A stretch of DNA of 64,000 bases from Ruminococcus sp. (GTDB lineage: Bacteria; Bacillota; Clostridia; Oscillospirales; Ruminococcaceae): NCBI GenBank assembly GCA_017558505.1, contig JAFYUM010000018.1, positions 1 through 64,000 of the forward strand, written 5' to 3'. Below are positions 25,000 through 31,954 of this stretch, piece by piece (position 1 is the stretch's first letter; each line of letters begins with the position of its first letter). The notes beneath the pieces were generated by a model, which was not told the origin of the DNA, did no database searches, and was given only the letters and a program-made list of their open reading frames with translations. The position numbers and the translations under genes are program-made.

Positions 25000-25742
25000 T
25001 TCTCCTTAAAAACAGGCAATCTGTATCTCTTTTTGTATTCGTTTGGAGTCATTCCCATAACTTTCTTGAAAATCTTTATAAAATAGCTTTGCGAACTGAA
25101 ACAAAGCAGACTGCTGATTTCAAGATCGGAATAGTCGGAATACCGCAGAAGTCCTGTCGCTTCCTCAATCTTGCGCTGATTGACATAAGCAGAAAAAGTC
25201 ATACCCGTTTCTGATTTAAACAGTCTGGATAAATATGATGGAGTAATACGCAGGGATTTAGCAGTTTCCTCTATGAGTACCCTGCTGTGAAGATGTTCGC
25301 TGATGTATTCAACTGCACGCAGTATTCGCTTTGAATACAGCTTACTGCTGCGAAGTATACGCATCTGCCTTGTATACTCTCCAATCATCTCATCATGCAT
25401 ACTTCGTACAGCCTGAATAGATGTACATTCATCAGCACGGTTAATAAAGACATCGCTTAAACTATACGCCTGTTCAGGAGTCATTCCGCTTCCAACGCAG
25501 AAACGGGCAATCAGAGCAGTAGATATAGTAAAATGGTATTTCATATTACGTAAGGGATCACGGCTTAAAGTGCCGCATCCCTCGCAGAAAAGCGGCTCTG
25601 CAAACATTTTCACAAATTCCATATTGCCTGAACAGATACTCTCATAAAACGCCATTTCTCTGTCAAAGGGAGCATATTCAAAATCCTCTTCACGGTGGCT
25701 GAAAAAATGAGATACAACGCTGTTATCACGATTTTCCGACAT
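24996..25742 (-). CDS. AraC family transcriptional regulator
   Basis: A 248-residue regulator. The C-terminal 100 residues are a double helix-turn-helix: LRITPSYLSRLFKSETGMTF, then LEISSLLCFSSQSYFIKIFK and the GMTPNEYKKRYR signature. The N-terminal 145 residues (REEDFEYAPFDREMAFYESI, a CEGCGTLSRDPLRNMKYHFT stretch, ARFCVGSGMTPEQAYSLSDV) form the helical domain common in Clostridial AraC proteins that lack a cupin. ATG 25742 is chosen (AAAGGAG 9 bases before); the frame extends upstream to 25823 but that part is repeat copy B. Flanked on both sides by the MITE-like repeat. Likely target: the neighbouring solute-binding protein or surface operons. Confidence 0.88.
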   Translation of the reverse strand: MSENRDNSVVSHFFSHREEDFEYAPFDREMAFYESICSGNMEFVKMFAEPLFCEGCGTLSRDPLRNMKYHFTISTALIARFCVGSGMTPEQAYSLSDVFINRADECTSIQAVRSMHDEMIGEYTRQMRILRSSKLYSKRILRAVEYISEHLHSRVLIEETAKSLRITPSYLSRLFKSETGMTFSAYVNQRKIEEATGLLRYSDYSDLEISSLLCFSSQSYFIKIFKKVMGMTPNEYKKRYRLPVFKEN

Positions 25743-25773
25743 ATACGGCACTCCTTTCGCATTTACATTTGCT

Positions 25774-25866
25774 TTTAAGGCACCTCTGAAAACCCGTTTG
25801 ATTAAAGAAAAAGCAGATGACATGCATATCTTTTTCTCAAAAGGGGTTTTAGAGATACCCTTAAAT
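25774..25866. repeat. MITE-like repeat, copy B
   Basis: Terminal inverted repeats TTTAAGGCACCTCTG... and ...AGATACCCTTAAA enclose the same core as copy A. The first 22 bases pair with the last 21 apart from one bulge and a short mismatch block, so the whole unit can form a long hairpin. No coding capacity. Confidence 0.7.
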
Positions 25867-25901
25867 ATTATACCACATATCTGCGAAAATGTCCAGTAAT
25901 T

Positions 25902-27323
25902 TTACGCTTTTTCACTTACCATAATAGACGCACGGTTCTGTATGTGGTCGATGGTTGTGTCAATGTCCTGTCCGCCACCAAAATAAGCATAGATTTCATC
26001 CTGAATAATCTGCCATAAATCATCGTGAACACGTGTTTCTACCATATTAACCGTTTTTATGTATTCAACAAGTCCCTCATAATCCTCCTGTGTGGGAAGT
26101 CCCCTATTAACTTCTATTCCGCCGGCTGTAATTACAGAATCATAAATTTCGCCGTTTATAATCTGTCTTGCACCCTCCTCGAAGGCTTTATTGTTTATGG
26201 GAATACCAACTTCCTCCTGATAAAAAAATCCGCCTTTACCGTCCTTAAACTTTGGATTATACTGGTCAAGCTGATAGTCATAGTCGTAGAATTTGCGTAT
26301 AAACTGCCACGCACCCTCCTGCTCCTCTGTGGATAATGCGGCATTTATAGCGAAATTATAGTTAATGTCCTGCTCAATATATGCACCGCTGCCGTCATTT
26401 GAGGGATAGCCTACAAGAGTGTTTTCACCTTTGGTATATTCGTAATATTTCATTATTCCGTGTATAGGGAAATCATTAATGAACATAGGAGAATTGAAGT
26501 CAACAGGATCAGAACCCCAGCCGTAATCCAAAGTTGCAAAATTATCATTGCAGAATTGAAGTATTTCTCTGAACTTCGGCGAATCAAAAGAGGCTGTACC
26601 ATTTTTATAATCTACAAATTCATGAAGCATATTTCTCAATAAGACCATATAAACATAGTCTTTTGTTTTGTGACCTCCAATTGTTGCTCCATTGGGCATC
26701 TGTTCCCAGCGATTCTTTAAATCTTCAAAAGTCCAGTTTTCTTTTATACCAACGTACTGTGTTTCTCCAACCATTGTATTAATACCGAAGAAAGTCGGTA
26801 TACTGTAAAGCTTTCCGTCAATTTCATTTAGCCTTAATACAGTTTCATTAAGGGTTGAACGGTTAACGTCAGCGTCATTTGCCATAAATTGATACAAGTC
26901 AACAAATGCTCCTTGATTTTTCATTATTTCAAAGGATGAAGGTTCGTCAAGTATTGATGAACTGACAATGTCTATTTCGCCCTTGATTATATCTTGATAA
27001 ACCTCTATTTTAAGAGCTTTTCGGCTTTCATCAGTAATTCCCGATTTAAATTCAGGATTTTCATATACAAGCATATCGCTGTAATCCTTTAATTGAACCT
27101 TATAGCCGTTATTTTCTTCATTGAAAGCTTCTACCATATCCCGTAAATTCTTATTGATTTCGTTGTAATAAGCATAGGTAAGGACTATATTTTCTTTTTC
27201 ATCAACTGACGCTGAATTTGTGATGTTTTCTGTTTTCTCAGTTATATTTTCGCTTTGTTTTACCTCGCTGCACGAAACAGCTGACAGCATCAATGCAGTC
27301 ATACAAATAATTATCTTTTTCAT
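25902..27323 (-). CDS. Extracellular solute-binding lipoprotein (sugar-type)
   Basis: A 473-residue family 1-type substrate-binding protein. Lipoprotein signal: KKIIICMTALMLSAVSC with the Cys at about 18. The body has features of sugar ABC binders: IVLTYAYYNEINKNLRDMVE, AFNEENNGYKVQLKDYSD, GAFVDLYQFM, a FGINTMVG strand and GAWQFIRKFYDYDYQ. No ABC permease or ATPase follows, which is unusual. Instead it is the third gene after an ECF sigma factor and a membrane-anchored regulator, so it may act as a sensor component. It is separated from the upstream gene by a strong hairpin (27341-27375) placed right before its Shine-Dalgarno. Confidence 0.82.
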   Translation of the reverse strand: MKKIIICMTALMLSAVSCSEVKQSENITEKTENITNSASVDEKENIVLTYAYYNEINKNLRDMVEAFNEENNGYKVQLKDYSDMLVYENPEFKSGITDESRKALKIEVYQDIIKGEIDIVSSSILDEPSSFEIMKNQGAFVDLYQFMANDADVNRSTLNETVLRLNEIDGKLYSIPTFFGINTMVGETQYVGIKENWTFEDLKNRWEQMPNGATIGGHKTKDYVYMVLLRNMLHEFVDYKNGTASFDSPKFREILQFCNDNFATLDYGWGSDPVDFNSPMFINDFPIHGIMKYYEYTKGENTLVGYPSNDGSGAYIEQDINYNFAINAALSTEEQEGAWQFIRKFYDYDYQLDQYNPKFKDGKGGFFYQEEVGIPINNKAFEEGARQIINGEIYDSVITAGGIEVNRGLPTQEDYEGLVEYIKTVNMVETRVHDDLWQIIQDEIYAYFGGGQDIDTTIDHIQNRASIMVSEKA

Positions 27324-27340
27324 AATTTTCTCCTTTTTTC

Positions 27341-27375
27341 AGAAACACCGCACAGATAAGCTGTGCGGTGTTTCT
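27341..27375 (-). other. Intercistronic hairpin with CCGCAC core
   Basis: AGAAACACCGCACAG / CTGTGCGGTGTTTCT, 15-bp perfect stem, 5-base loop. On the transcribed strand it is followed by GAAAAAAGGAG (the next ribosome site), not by T residues, so it is not a standard terminator. It may set RNA stability between the two cistrons. Confidence 0.7.
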
Positions 27376-27393
27376 GGGGGGAATGATTTTATA

Positions 27394-28902
27394 TCAATTC
27401 CCAATCGGTTTTGTAACTTCTTCTAACTTTTGCTGTTCCTTAATTGCCTTTTGCAGAATTTCATCCTCTTGCCGAATTTCTTCTATAAGCGCCTCTGTTC
27501 TCTGTACAGCCTCTTTTCTGATTTCATCCGATTTTTCAGCCTCTCTTTTCTTTAACATTTCTTCAAGATAAAGCCTTTCAAGTTCAAGAAGATTTTCCAT
27601 TTCCGCCATTTTTTCTTTGTATTCAGCTTCCTGTTGTTCCCTCGACGTTGTAATATCATTAACAGTATCAAGAGAATTCTGATACACGGTATTATCTAAA
27701 TACAGATTTTCTTCTCTATCTGAACATATTGCAGGAATGTACATTCTGAGAGTGATAAGAGCTTCGGGATTTTTAGGAACAGGCATTACATTTACGTAAC
27801 TGCTTAAAGCATCAGTTGAAATCGTGAATAATTCACCCAATGAGTCCAGCGGATTTTCAGATACTTCAAAGGGGTATATAAATACCAGATCTGACTTTTC
27901 CTGCTGATTTTCAGGGATTGTCTGTATTAAATCCTTTTCTTCAAAATCCGAATTCATAATTACAGGAAATGATGAGTTTCCATTGAAATACAATGAACGT
28001 CCCCACATTTTTTCACGGGAAAAATTATCAATTCCATTTTCATCGAAAATAATATCGTACTGATACTTTCCGGTATTATCATTGATAATTATAATTTCAC
28101 TTAACACCTTAACAATTTCGCCTTGTTCATTTTTGGTTATCATCGTGTTGTCAAATGCTCCTGCAGAATATTGACTGCCTGTTTCATCATAAAGACAACC
28201 CATTTTGTCATCTGCATAATACAGCTTTTCAAGTGCACTTTCAGCGGAATTATAAAATTTATGTCCGTCATCAAGCTTCGCCGCCATATCCTCTGCCATA
28301 AAGTTGTATTTTGATTCTGCCGCCGCTATGAAGTTATTCTCCGTGTATGTGCCGCTATAGAGAACAGCATACACCTGCGTCGTGTCAATTCCGTCAATCT
28401 GCTTTGTGAAAATTCTTACATTAGCGTCATCCCTGCCGCAGTCCTCAAAAGGACAACAAAAAAGAGGCGTTACAAGAATATCATTCTTAATGTAATAATC
28501 AAGCGATACATCGGTTACTCTATAAGAATTCCCCGAAAGCTCTGCGTCTATTTCCCTGACTATAGCCTTGAAGTCGCTGCTGTCAGTGTCGCTGGCAACA
28601 TCAGAGAGAAGCTGTCTGCCAAAGTTGGTATCAGGTATCAGAACTATTGCTGCCACAGCTGCCGCAGCAACTGCAGCCCATTTCAGGAAACGGGGTGCCT
28701 GTGATTTTCCTGTTATATTTTCAAGTTCCGTAACAACATAGGCACTGTCCTCAATCCCCTGTAAGCTTTCTGAAAATACCTGTTCTGAAATTCTGTCAAA
28801 GCAGTCAACAGAGTCAGAAAGGTCGTTCATCTTTTTACTTAATAATTTCTCAATGTCACTTTTTTCTGTCTGTACGAATTTTTTATCTTTCACTGTTAAC
28901 AC
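27394..28902 (-). CDS. Membrane-anchored anti-sigma-like protein
   Basis: A 502-residue single-pass protein. Residues 1-72 are cytoplasmic and helical (DIEKLLSKKMNDLSDSVDCF), then one membrane helix (WAAVAAAAVAAIVLI, about 74-90), a large extracytoplasmic domain with paired cysteines (LFCCPFEDCGRDD), and a C-terminal coiled coil from about 425 (EQQEAEYKEKMAEMENLLEL). The start overlaps the ECF sigma gene by 20 bases: GTG 28902, with GTG 28893 as the alternative closer to AGGCAGG spacing. The position and topology are those of an anti-sigma factor sensing an outside signal. No zinc-binding HxxxCxxC motif is seen, so the binding domain is not the ZAS type. The role is inferred. Confidence 0.6.
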   Translation of the reverse strand: MLTVKDKKFVQTEKSDIEKLLSKKMNDLSDSVDCFDRISEQVFSESLQGIEDSAYVVTELENITGKSQAPRFLKWAAVAAAAVAAIVLIPDTNFGRQLLSDVASDTDSSDFKAIVREIDAELSGNSYRVTDVSLDYYIKNDILVTPLFCCPFEDCGRDDANVRIFTKQIDGIDTTQVYAVLYSGTYTENNFIAAAESKYNFMAEDMAAKLDDGHKFYNSAESALEKLYYADDKMGCLYDETGSQYSAGAFDNTMITKNEQGEIVKVLSEIIIINDNTGKYQYDIIFDENGIDNFSREKMWGRSLYFNGNSSFPVIMNSDFEEKDLIQTIPENQQEKSDLVFIYPFEVSENPLDSLGELFTISTDALSSYVNVMPVPKNPEALITLRMYIPAICSDREENLYLDNTVYQNSLDTVNDITTSREQQEAEYKEKMAEMENLLELERLYLEEMLKKREAEKSDEIRKEAVQRTEALIEEIRQEDEILQKAIKEQQKLEEVTKPIGN

Positions 28903-29434
28903 CTGCCTTTTCCTTTAAAATTGCCATAGCTTTGTTGTATTTGTATTTTATTGACGATTCAGGGCTTTTCATAATCTTTGCAATCTGTTTGAACTGCAGC
29001 TCGCAGATACACCTCATAATTACAATCTGCCGCTGTTTTTCGCTAAGATACATGAGAAGCTCATTTATGTAAATACTGTTTTCCACAGTACGGTCAGCCA
29101 CGCCGTAGCTCTGCATTATAAAAGATTCATCGTCATGACGATGCTGGCGGCGAAGCTCCATTGCGATATTTCGTGCCATTGTTATAATATAGCCTACTCC
29201 ATCGCCCTTCTCGGGATTAAATTTCTTTGCCTGTGCAAGTCTTACAAAAGTTTCTGCAACGCAGTCCTCTGCAAGCTGATAATCCGAGGTAATTCCAAAA
29301 CCAATGGCAAAGACATTGTTTTTAAACATCAAGTATAATTTCTTCAAACTCTCCTTTGAGTAGGAACAGCTCATTATAAGCTCATTCACATTTATACCAT
29401 CGTTTTCCATTGATATACTATTTCTGTTATCCAC
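28883..29434 (-). CDS. ECF-type RNA polymerase sigma factor
   Basis: A 183-residue sigma-70 family member with regions 2 and 4 only. Region 2: LYLMFKNNVFAIGFGITSDY and AEDCVAETFVRLAQ, then YIITMARNIAMELRRQ. Region 4: YLSEKQRQIVIMRCICELQF and KIMKSPESSIKYKYNKAMA. Start is GTG 29434 with GGAGGTG 11 bases upstream; an internal ATG 29410 is possible. First gene of the sigma / anti-sigma / solute-binding lipoprotein operon. The upstream region holds the palindromes at 29469-29480 and 29554-29571. Confidence 0.9.
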   Translation of the reverse strand: MDNRNSISMENDGINVNELIMSCSYSKESLKKLYLMFKNNVFAIGFGITSDYQLAEDCVAETFVRLAQAKKFNPEKGDGVGYIITMARNIAMELRRQHRHDDESFIMQSYGVADRTVENSIYINELLMYLSEKQRQIVIMRCICELQFKQIAKIMKSPESSIKYKYNKAMAILKEKAGVNSER

Positions 29435-29905
29435 AATTGTCTTTTCACCTCCATCAGATTTTTTATCTGGTTATATAACCTTTCTGTCGTTTTGTATGTC
29501 ATTTCAGAGCGTATCAACAAGTCCTGATTGTAAATCGGCGGAGAATACCGCTCTTATGAAAGCTTTCATAATCAAGTGTTTTTTTCAGGCAAAAAAAACA
29601 AAGTTTTCACAAAAAAATCCACAAAACCGTTATCACGCACTAACAAATAAATTTCAAAAATGAATTTTAGGCTATACATCGCGAGATATATTGCATAGTC
29701 ACACTTCTATTAAAAAAAGAAAAATAAAAACATTTCTCTTTAACCCGTAATTTCTGTAAACCGCAGTTTACATAATGTGAAATCAAAACCACTATATTTT
29801 CATTATATCACAACCGTAATCCTATTTCAATAGCAATTAAATACAGGGCATCTCTGAAATCAACTTAAACAAGATATATATTCACATATTTTTTCCAAAA
29901 AACTC
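29435..29905. other. Non-coding divergent intergenic region with palindromes
   Basis: About 470 bases, very AT-rich, no plausible gene. Contains GGTTATATAACC (29469-29480), the perfect 18-bp palindrome TTATGAAAGCTTTCATAA (29554-29571), homopolymer runs around 29580-29620, and GGGCATCTCTGAAA at about 29847, which resembles the end of the MITE-like repeat. Promoters of the sigma operon must lie here but no consensus pair is convincing, as expected for an autoregulated ECF promoter. Confidence 0.5.
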
Positions 29906-29934
29906 TTTACTTTTTGTATTATTTATGTTATAAT
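29906..29934 (+). promoter_or_regulatory. Promoter of the binding-protein/GGDEF gene
   Basis: TTTACT (29906-29911), 17-base spacer, TATAAT (29929-29934). The -10 overlaps an upstream in-frame ATG (29933), which rules that ATG out as the start. Confidence 0.6.
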
Positions 29935-30007
29935 GATTGTATGGATTAACAAACATGATTTTGAAAAATTATCAGAAGCTTCAGGCAATATGGAAAGGAG
30001 TGATAAT

Positions 30008-31906
30008 ATGCAGCCAGTTAAACTTATTGGTATCTGCTTTTCAACTATTCATGAAGAAGACAGATTTAATTTTGTTGCAGAGTTGAATAAACACGCTGTC
30101 AAAAACGGCTATCGATTGCTTGTTTTTAATTCCTGCGCTGATATGTATGAGCAAAGCCCCGAAAGCAACGAGGGTGCTACTGCTGTGTTCAGACTTATTC
30201 CGTACGAAAAACTGTCCGCCCTTATTATTTTCCCAAATATTATCTATGACCCTAATATTGTTGAGGAAATCCGTGTAAATTGTATCAAGCGTAATATTCC
30301 AATAATATCTATGGATAAGAATATGGAGGGCTGTGTTACCTTCACTTTTAATAATTCAAACGTATTTGAAAAACTTTGCCGTCACGTTATTGAAGTTCAT
30401 AATGCAAAAAATATTTTCCTTATGGCTGGTTTTTTAGATAATGTATATTCGCAGGAACGAGTAGAAGCTTTTCGGCGAGCCTTAGAAATCAATAATCTGC
30501 CATTTATACCTGAAAATGTCGGCTATGGATGCTTCTGGGAACAGCCTACTATCGAAGTCCTGAACAAGTGGTTTATTGAAGAAAAACGTGAAATCCCCGA
30601 CGCAATTATATGTGCCAATGACCTTATGGCGATTACTGTCAGTGACTATTTGCAGAATATGGGAGTTGAAATTCCCAATGATTGTATTGTAACCGGATTT
30701 GACGGTATCAAACAGGTTGAATACCTCCCACCCCGCATTACTACTTGCAGACAGGATTTTAAAAAAATGTGCACTCTGCTGATTGATACACTTGAAAAAA
30801 TGTTAAATAATGTTCCTGTCGAAAAATCCTACTGTGTTGATTTCAGCATTGATTATTCTCAATCCTGTGGCTGTCAGCCTATAAGTTATAAAAATGTTCA
30901 ATCTTCAATCAGAGCGTTGCTTACAAGTGTGCGGAAATCTGATGACAGACAAAAAATGATCTGCCATACACAGACTTCTATGCTTAATCTCTCGGATATT
31001 AATTTACTGCCACGTTTCCTTGTGAGAAGATTCAAATTTGACACCTGCGTATTTCTGCTCAATGACAACGTTTTTGAGCCTCCGTATTTTGGAAGTCTTT
31101 GTCAAGGTGAAAACTGCTACAGCGATGTAGTTGATGTAATGTATCATTGCTATAGAAATCACGAATATGAACGGTGCAAAATACCGACTTCAAGGCTTCT
31201 TCCACGATTTGACCTGCTTATGGAAAATGAAAATCCAATCATTATCTGCTGTTCCCATTATATAGATATGGTTATGGGTTATTGCGTTTTCCAACCTGAA
31301 ATAGATATTGACGAATATGAAAAAGTAAATACCATGATGACAGCAATCGCTACAACTCTTGGATATTTCCATAGCCGTGTACAAATCAGAAGTATGAACG
31401 ACGAACTGCAAAAGCTTTCCCAGCGTGACTACATGACAGGGCTGTTTAACAGACGCGGTTTCTTTGAGAAAATGAATGAAACATTTACTCTCAACAATTA
31501 TATCGGCGCTACCCTGTTAATAATCTCCATTGATATGGACAACCTGAAACACATTAACGATACATTCGGACACTCCGAGGGTGACTCTGCAATAATTACC
31601 ATTGCAAATGCCCTTGTAAGCAGTTCTCTCCACAACAGACTTTGTGCAAGATTTGGCGGAGATGAATTCTGCTGTGCTATATTTACCTACAGCAATGACC
31701 CTGAACAGGTATTCGAAGAATTCAAAGTCAGATTTCTTGATGCTCTTGTTGAATACAACAGAAACTCCGACAAACCTTACAATGTCCGTGCAAGTATCGG
31801 ATGTTCATACTCAATTGTAGATACGGATCTCAATATTAACGAGCTTATAGATAAAGCCGACGAACAAATGTATGTGTACAAGCTTGCAAACAAACGTAAA
31901 AATTAA
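30008..31906 (+). CDS. Periplasmic-binding-protein-like sensor fused to GGDEF diguanylate cyclase
   Basis: A 632-residue protein starting at ATG 30008 with AAAGGAG 7 bases upstream. Residues 1-300 match the LacI/ribose-binding sensor fold without a DNA-binding head: LIGICFSTIHEEDRF, ALIIFPNIIYDPNIV, IPIISMDKNMEG, NIFLMAGFLDNVYSQERVEA, PDAIICANDLMAITVSDYL and IVTGFDGIKQVEYLPPRITT. A middle region (about 310-450) follows, then the catalytic domain: DYMTGLFNRRGF, DMDNLKHINDTFGHSEGD and RFGGDEFCCA with the intact GGDEF loop. No signal peptide or membrane helix, so the sensor reads a cytoplasmic sugar-like ligand and makes c-di-GMP. It is followed 48 bases later by a secreted DUF4832/dockerin gene. 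Confidence 0.9.
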   Translation: MQPVKLIGICFSTIHEEDRFNFVAELNKHAVKNGYRLLVFNSCADMYEQSPESNEGATAVFRLIPYEKLSALIIFPNIIYDPNIVEEIRVNCIKRNIPIISMDKNMEGCVTFTFNNSNVFEKLCRHVIEVHNAKNIFLMAGFLDNVYSQERVEAFRRALEINNLPFIPENVGYGCFWEQPTIEVLNKWFIEEKREIPDAIICANDLMAITVSDYLQNMGVEIPNDCIVTGFDGIKQVEYLPPRITTCRQDFKKMCTLLIDTLEKMLNNVPVEKSYCVDFSIDYSQSCGCQPISYKNVQSSIRALLTSVRKSDDRQKMICHTQTSMLNLSDINLLPRFLVRRFKFDTCVFLLNDNVFEPPYFGSLCQGENCYSDVVDVMYHCYRNHEYERCKIPTSRLLPRFDLLMENENPIIICCSHYIDMVMGYCVFQPEIDIDEYEKVNTMMTAIATTLGYFHSRVQIRSMNDELQKLSQRDYMTGLFNRRGFFEKMNETFTLNNYIGATLLIISIDMDNLKHINDTFGHSEGDSAIITIANALVSSSLHNRLCARFGGDEFCCAIFTYSNDPEQVFEEFKVRFLDALVEYNRNSDKPYNVRASIGCSYSIVDTDLNINELIDKADEQMYVYKLANKRKN

Positions 31907-31912
31907 AATCTG

Positions 31913-31935
31913 CACCGCACATAAATTGTGCGGTG
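31913..31935 (+). other. Intercistronic hairpin with CCGCAC core
   Basis: CACCGCAC / GTGCGGTG stem, 7-base loop, between the GGDEF gene and the dockerin gene. The Shine-Dalgarno AAGGAG follows within 10 bases. Same core as 27341-27375. Confidence 0.65.
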
Positions 31936-31954
31936 TTGTTATAAGGAGATTATC

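Noticed and set aside
24996..25823. Longer AraC start at 25823
   Set aside because: The extra N-terminal residues are encoded by the MITE-like repeat; ATG 25742 has a proper ribosome site.
29933..30007. Longer start for the binding-protein/GGDEF gene
   Set aside because: The upstream ATG overlaps the -10 element of the promoter, so it would not be in the transcript.
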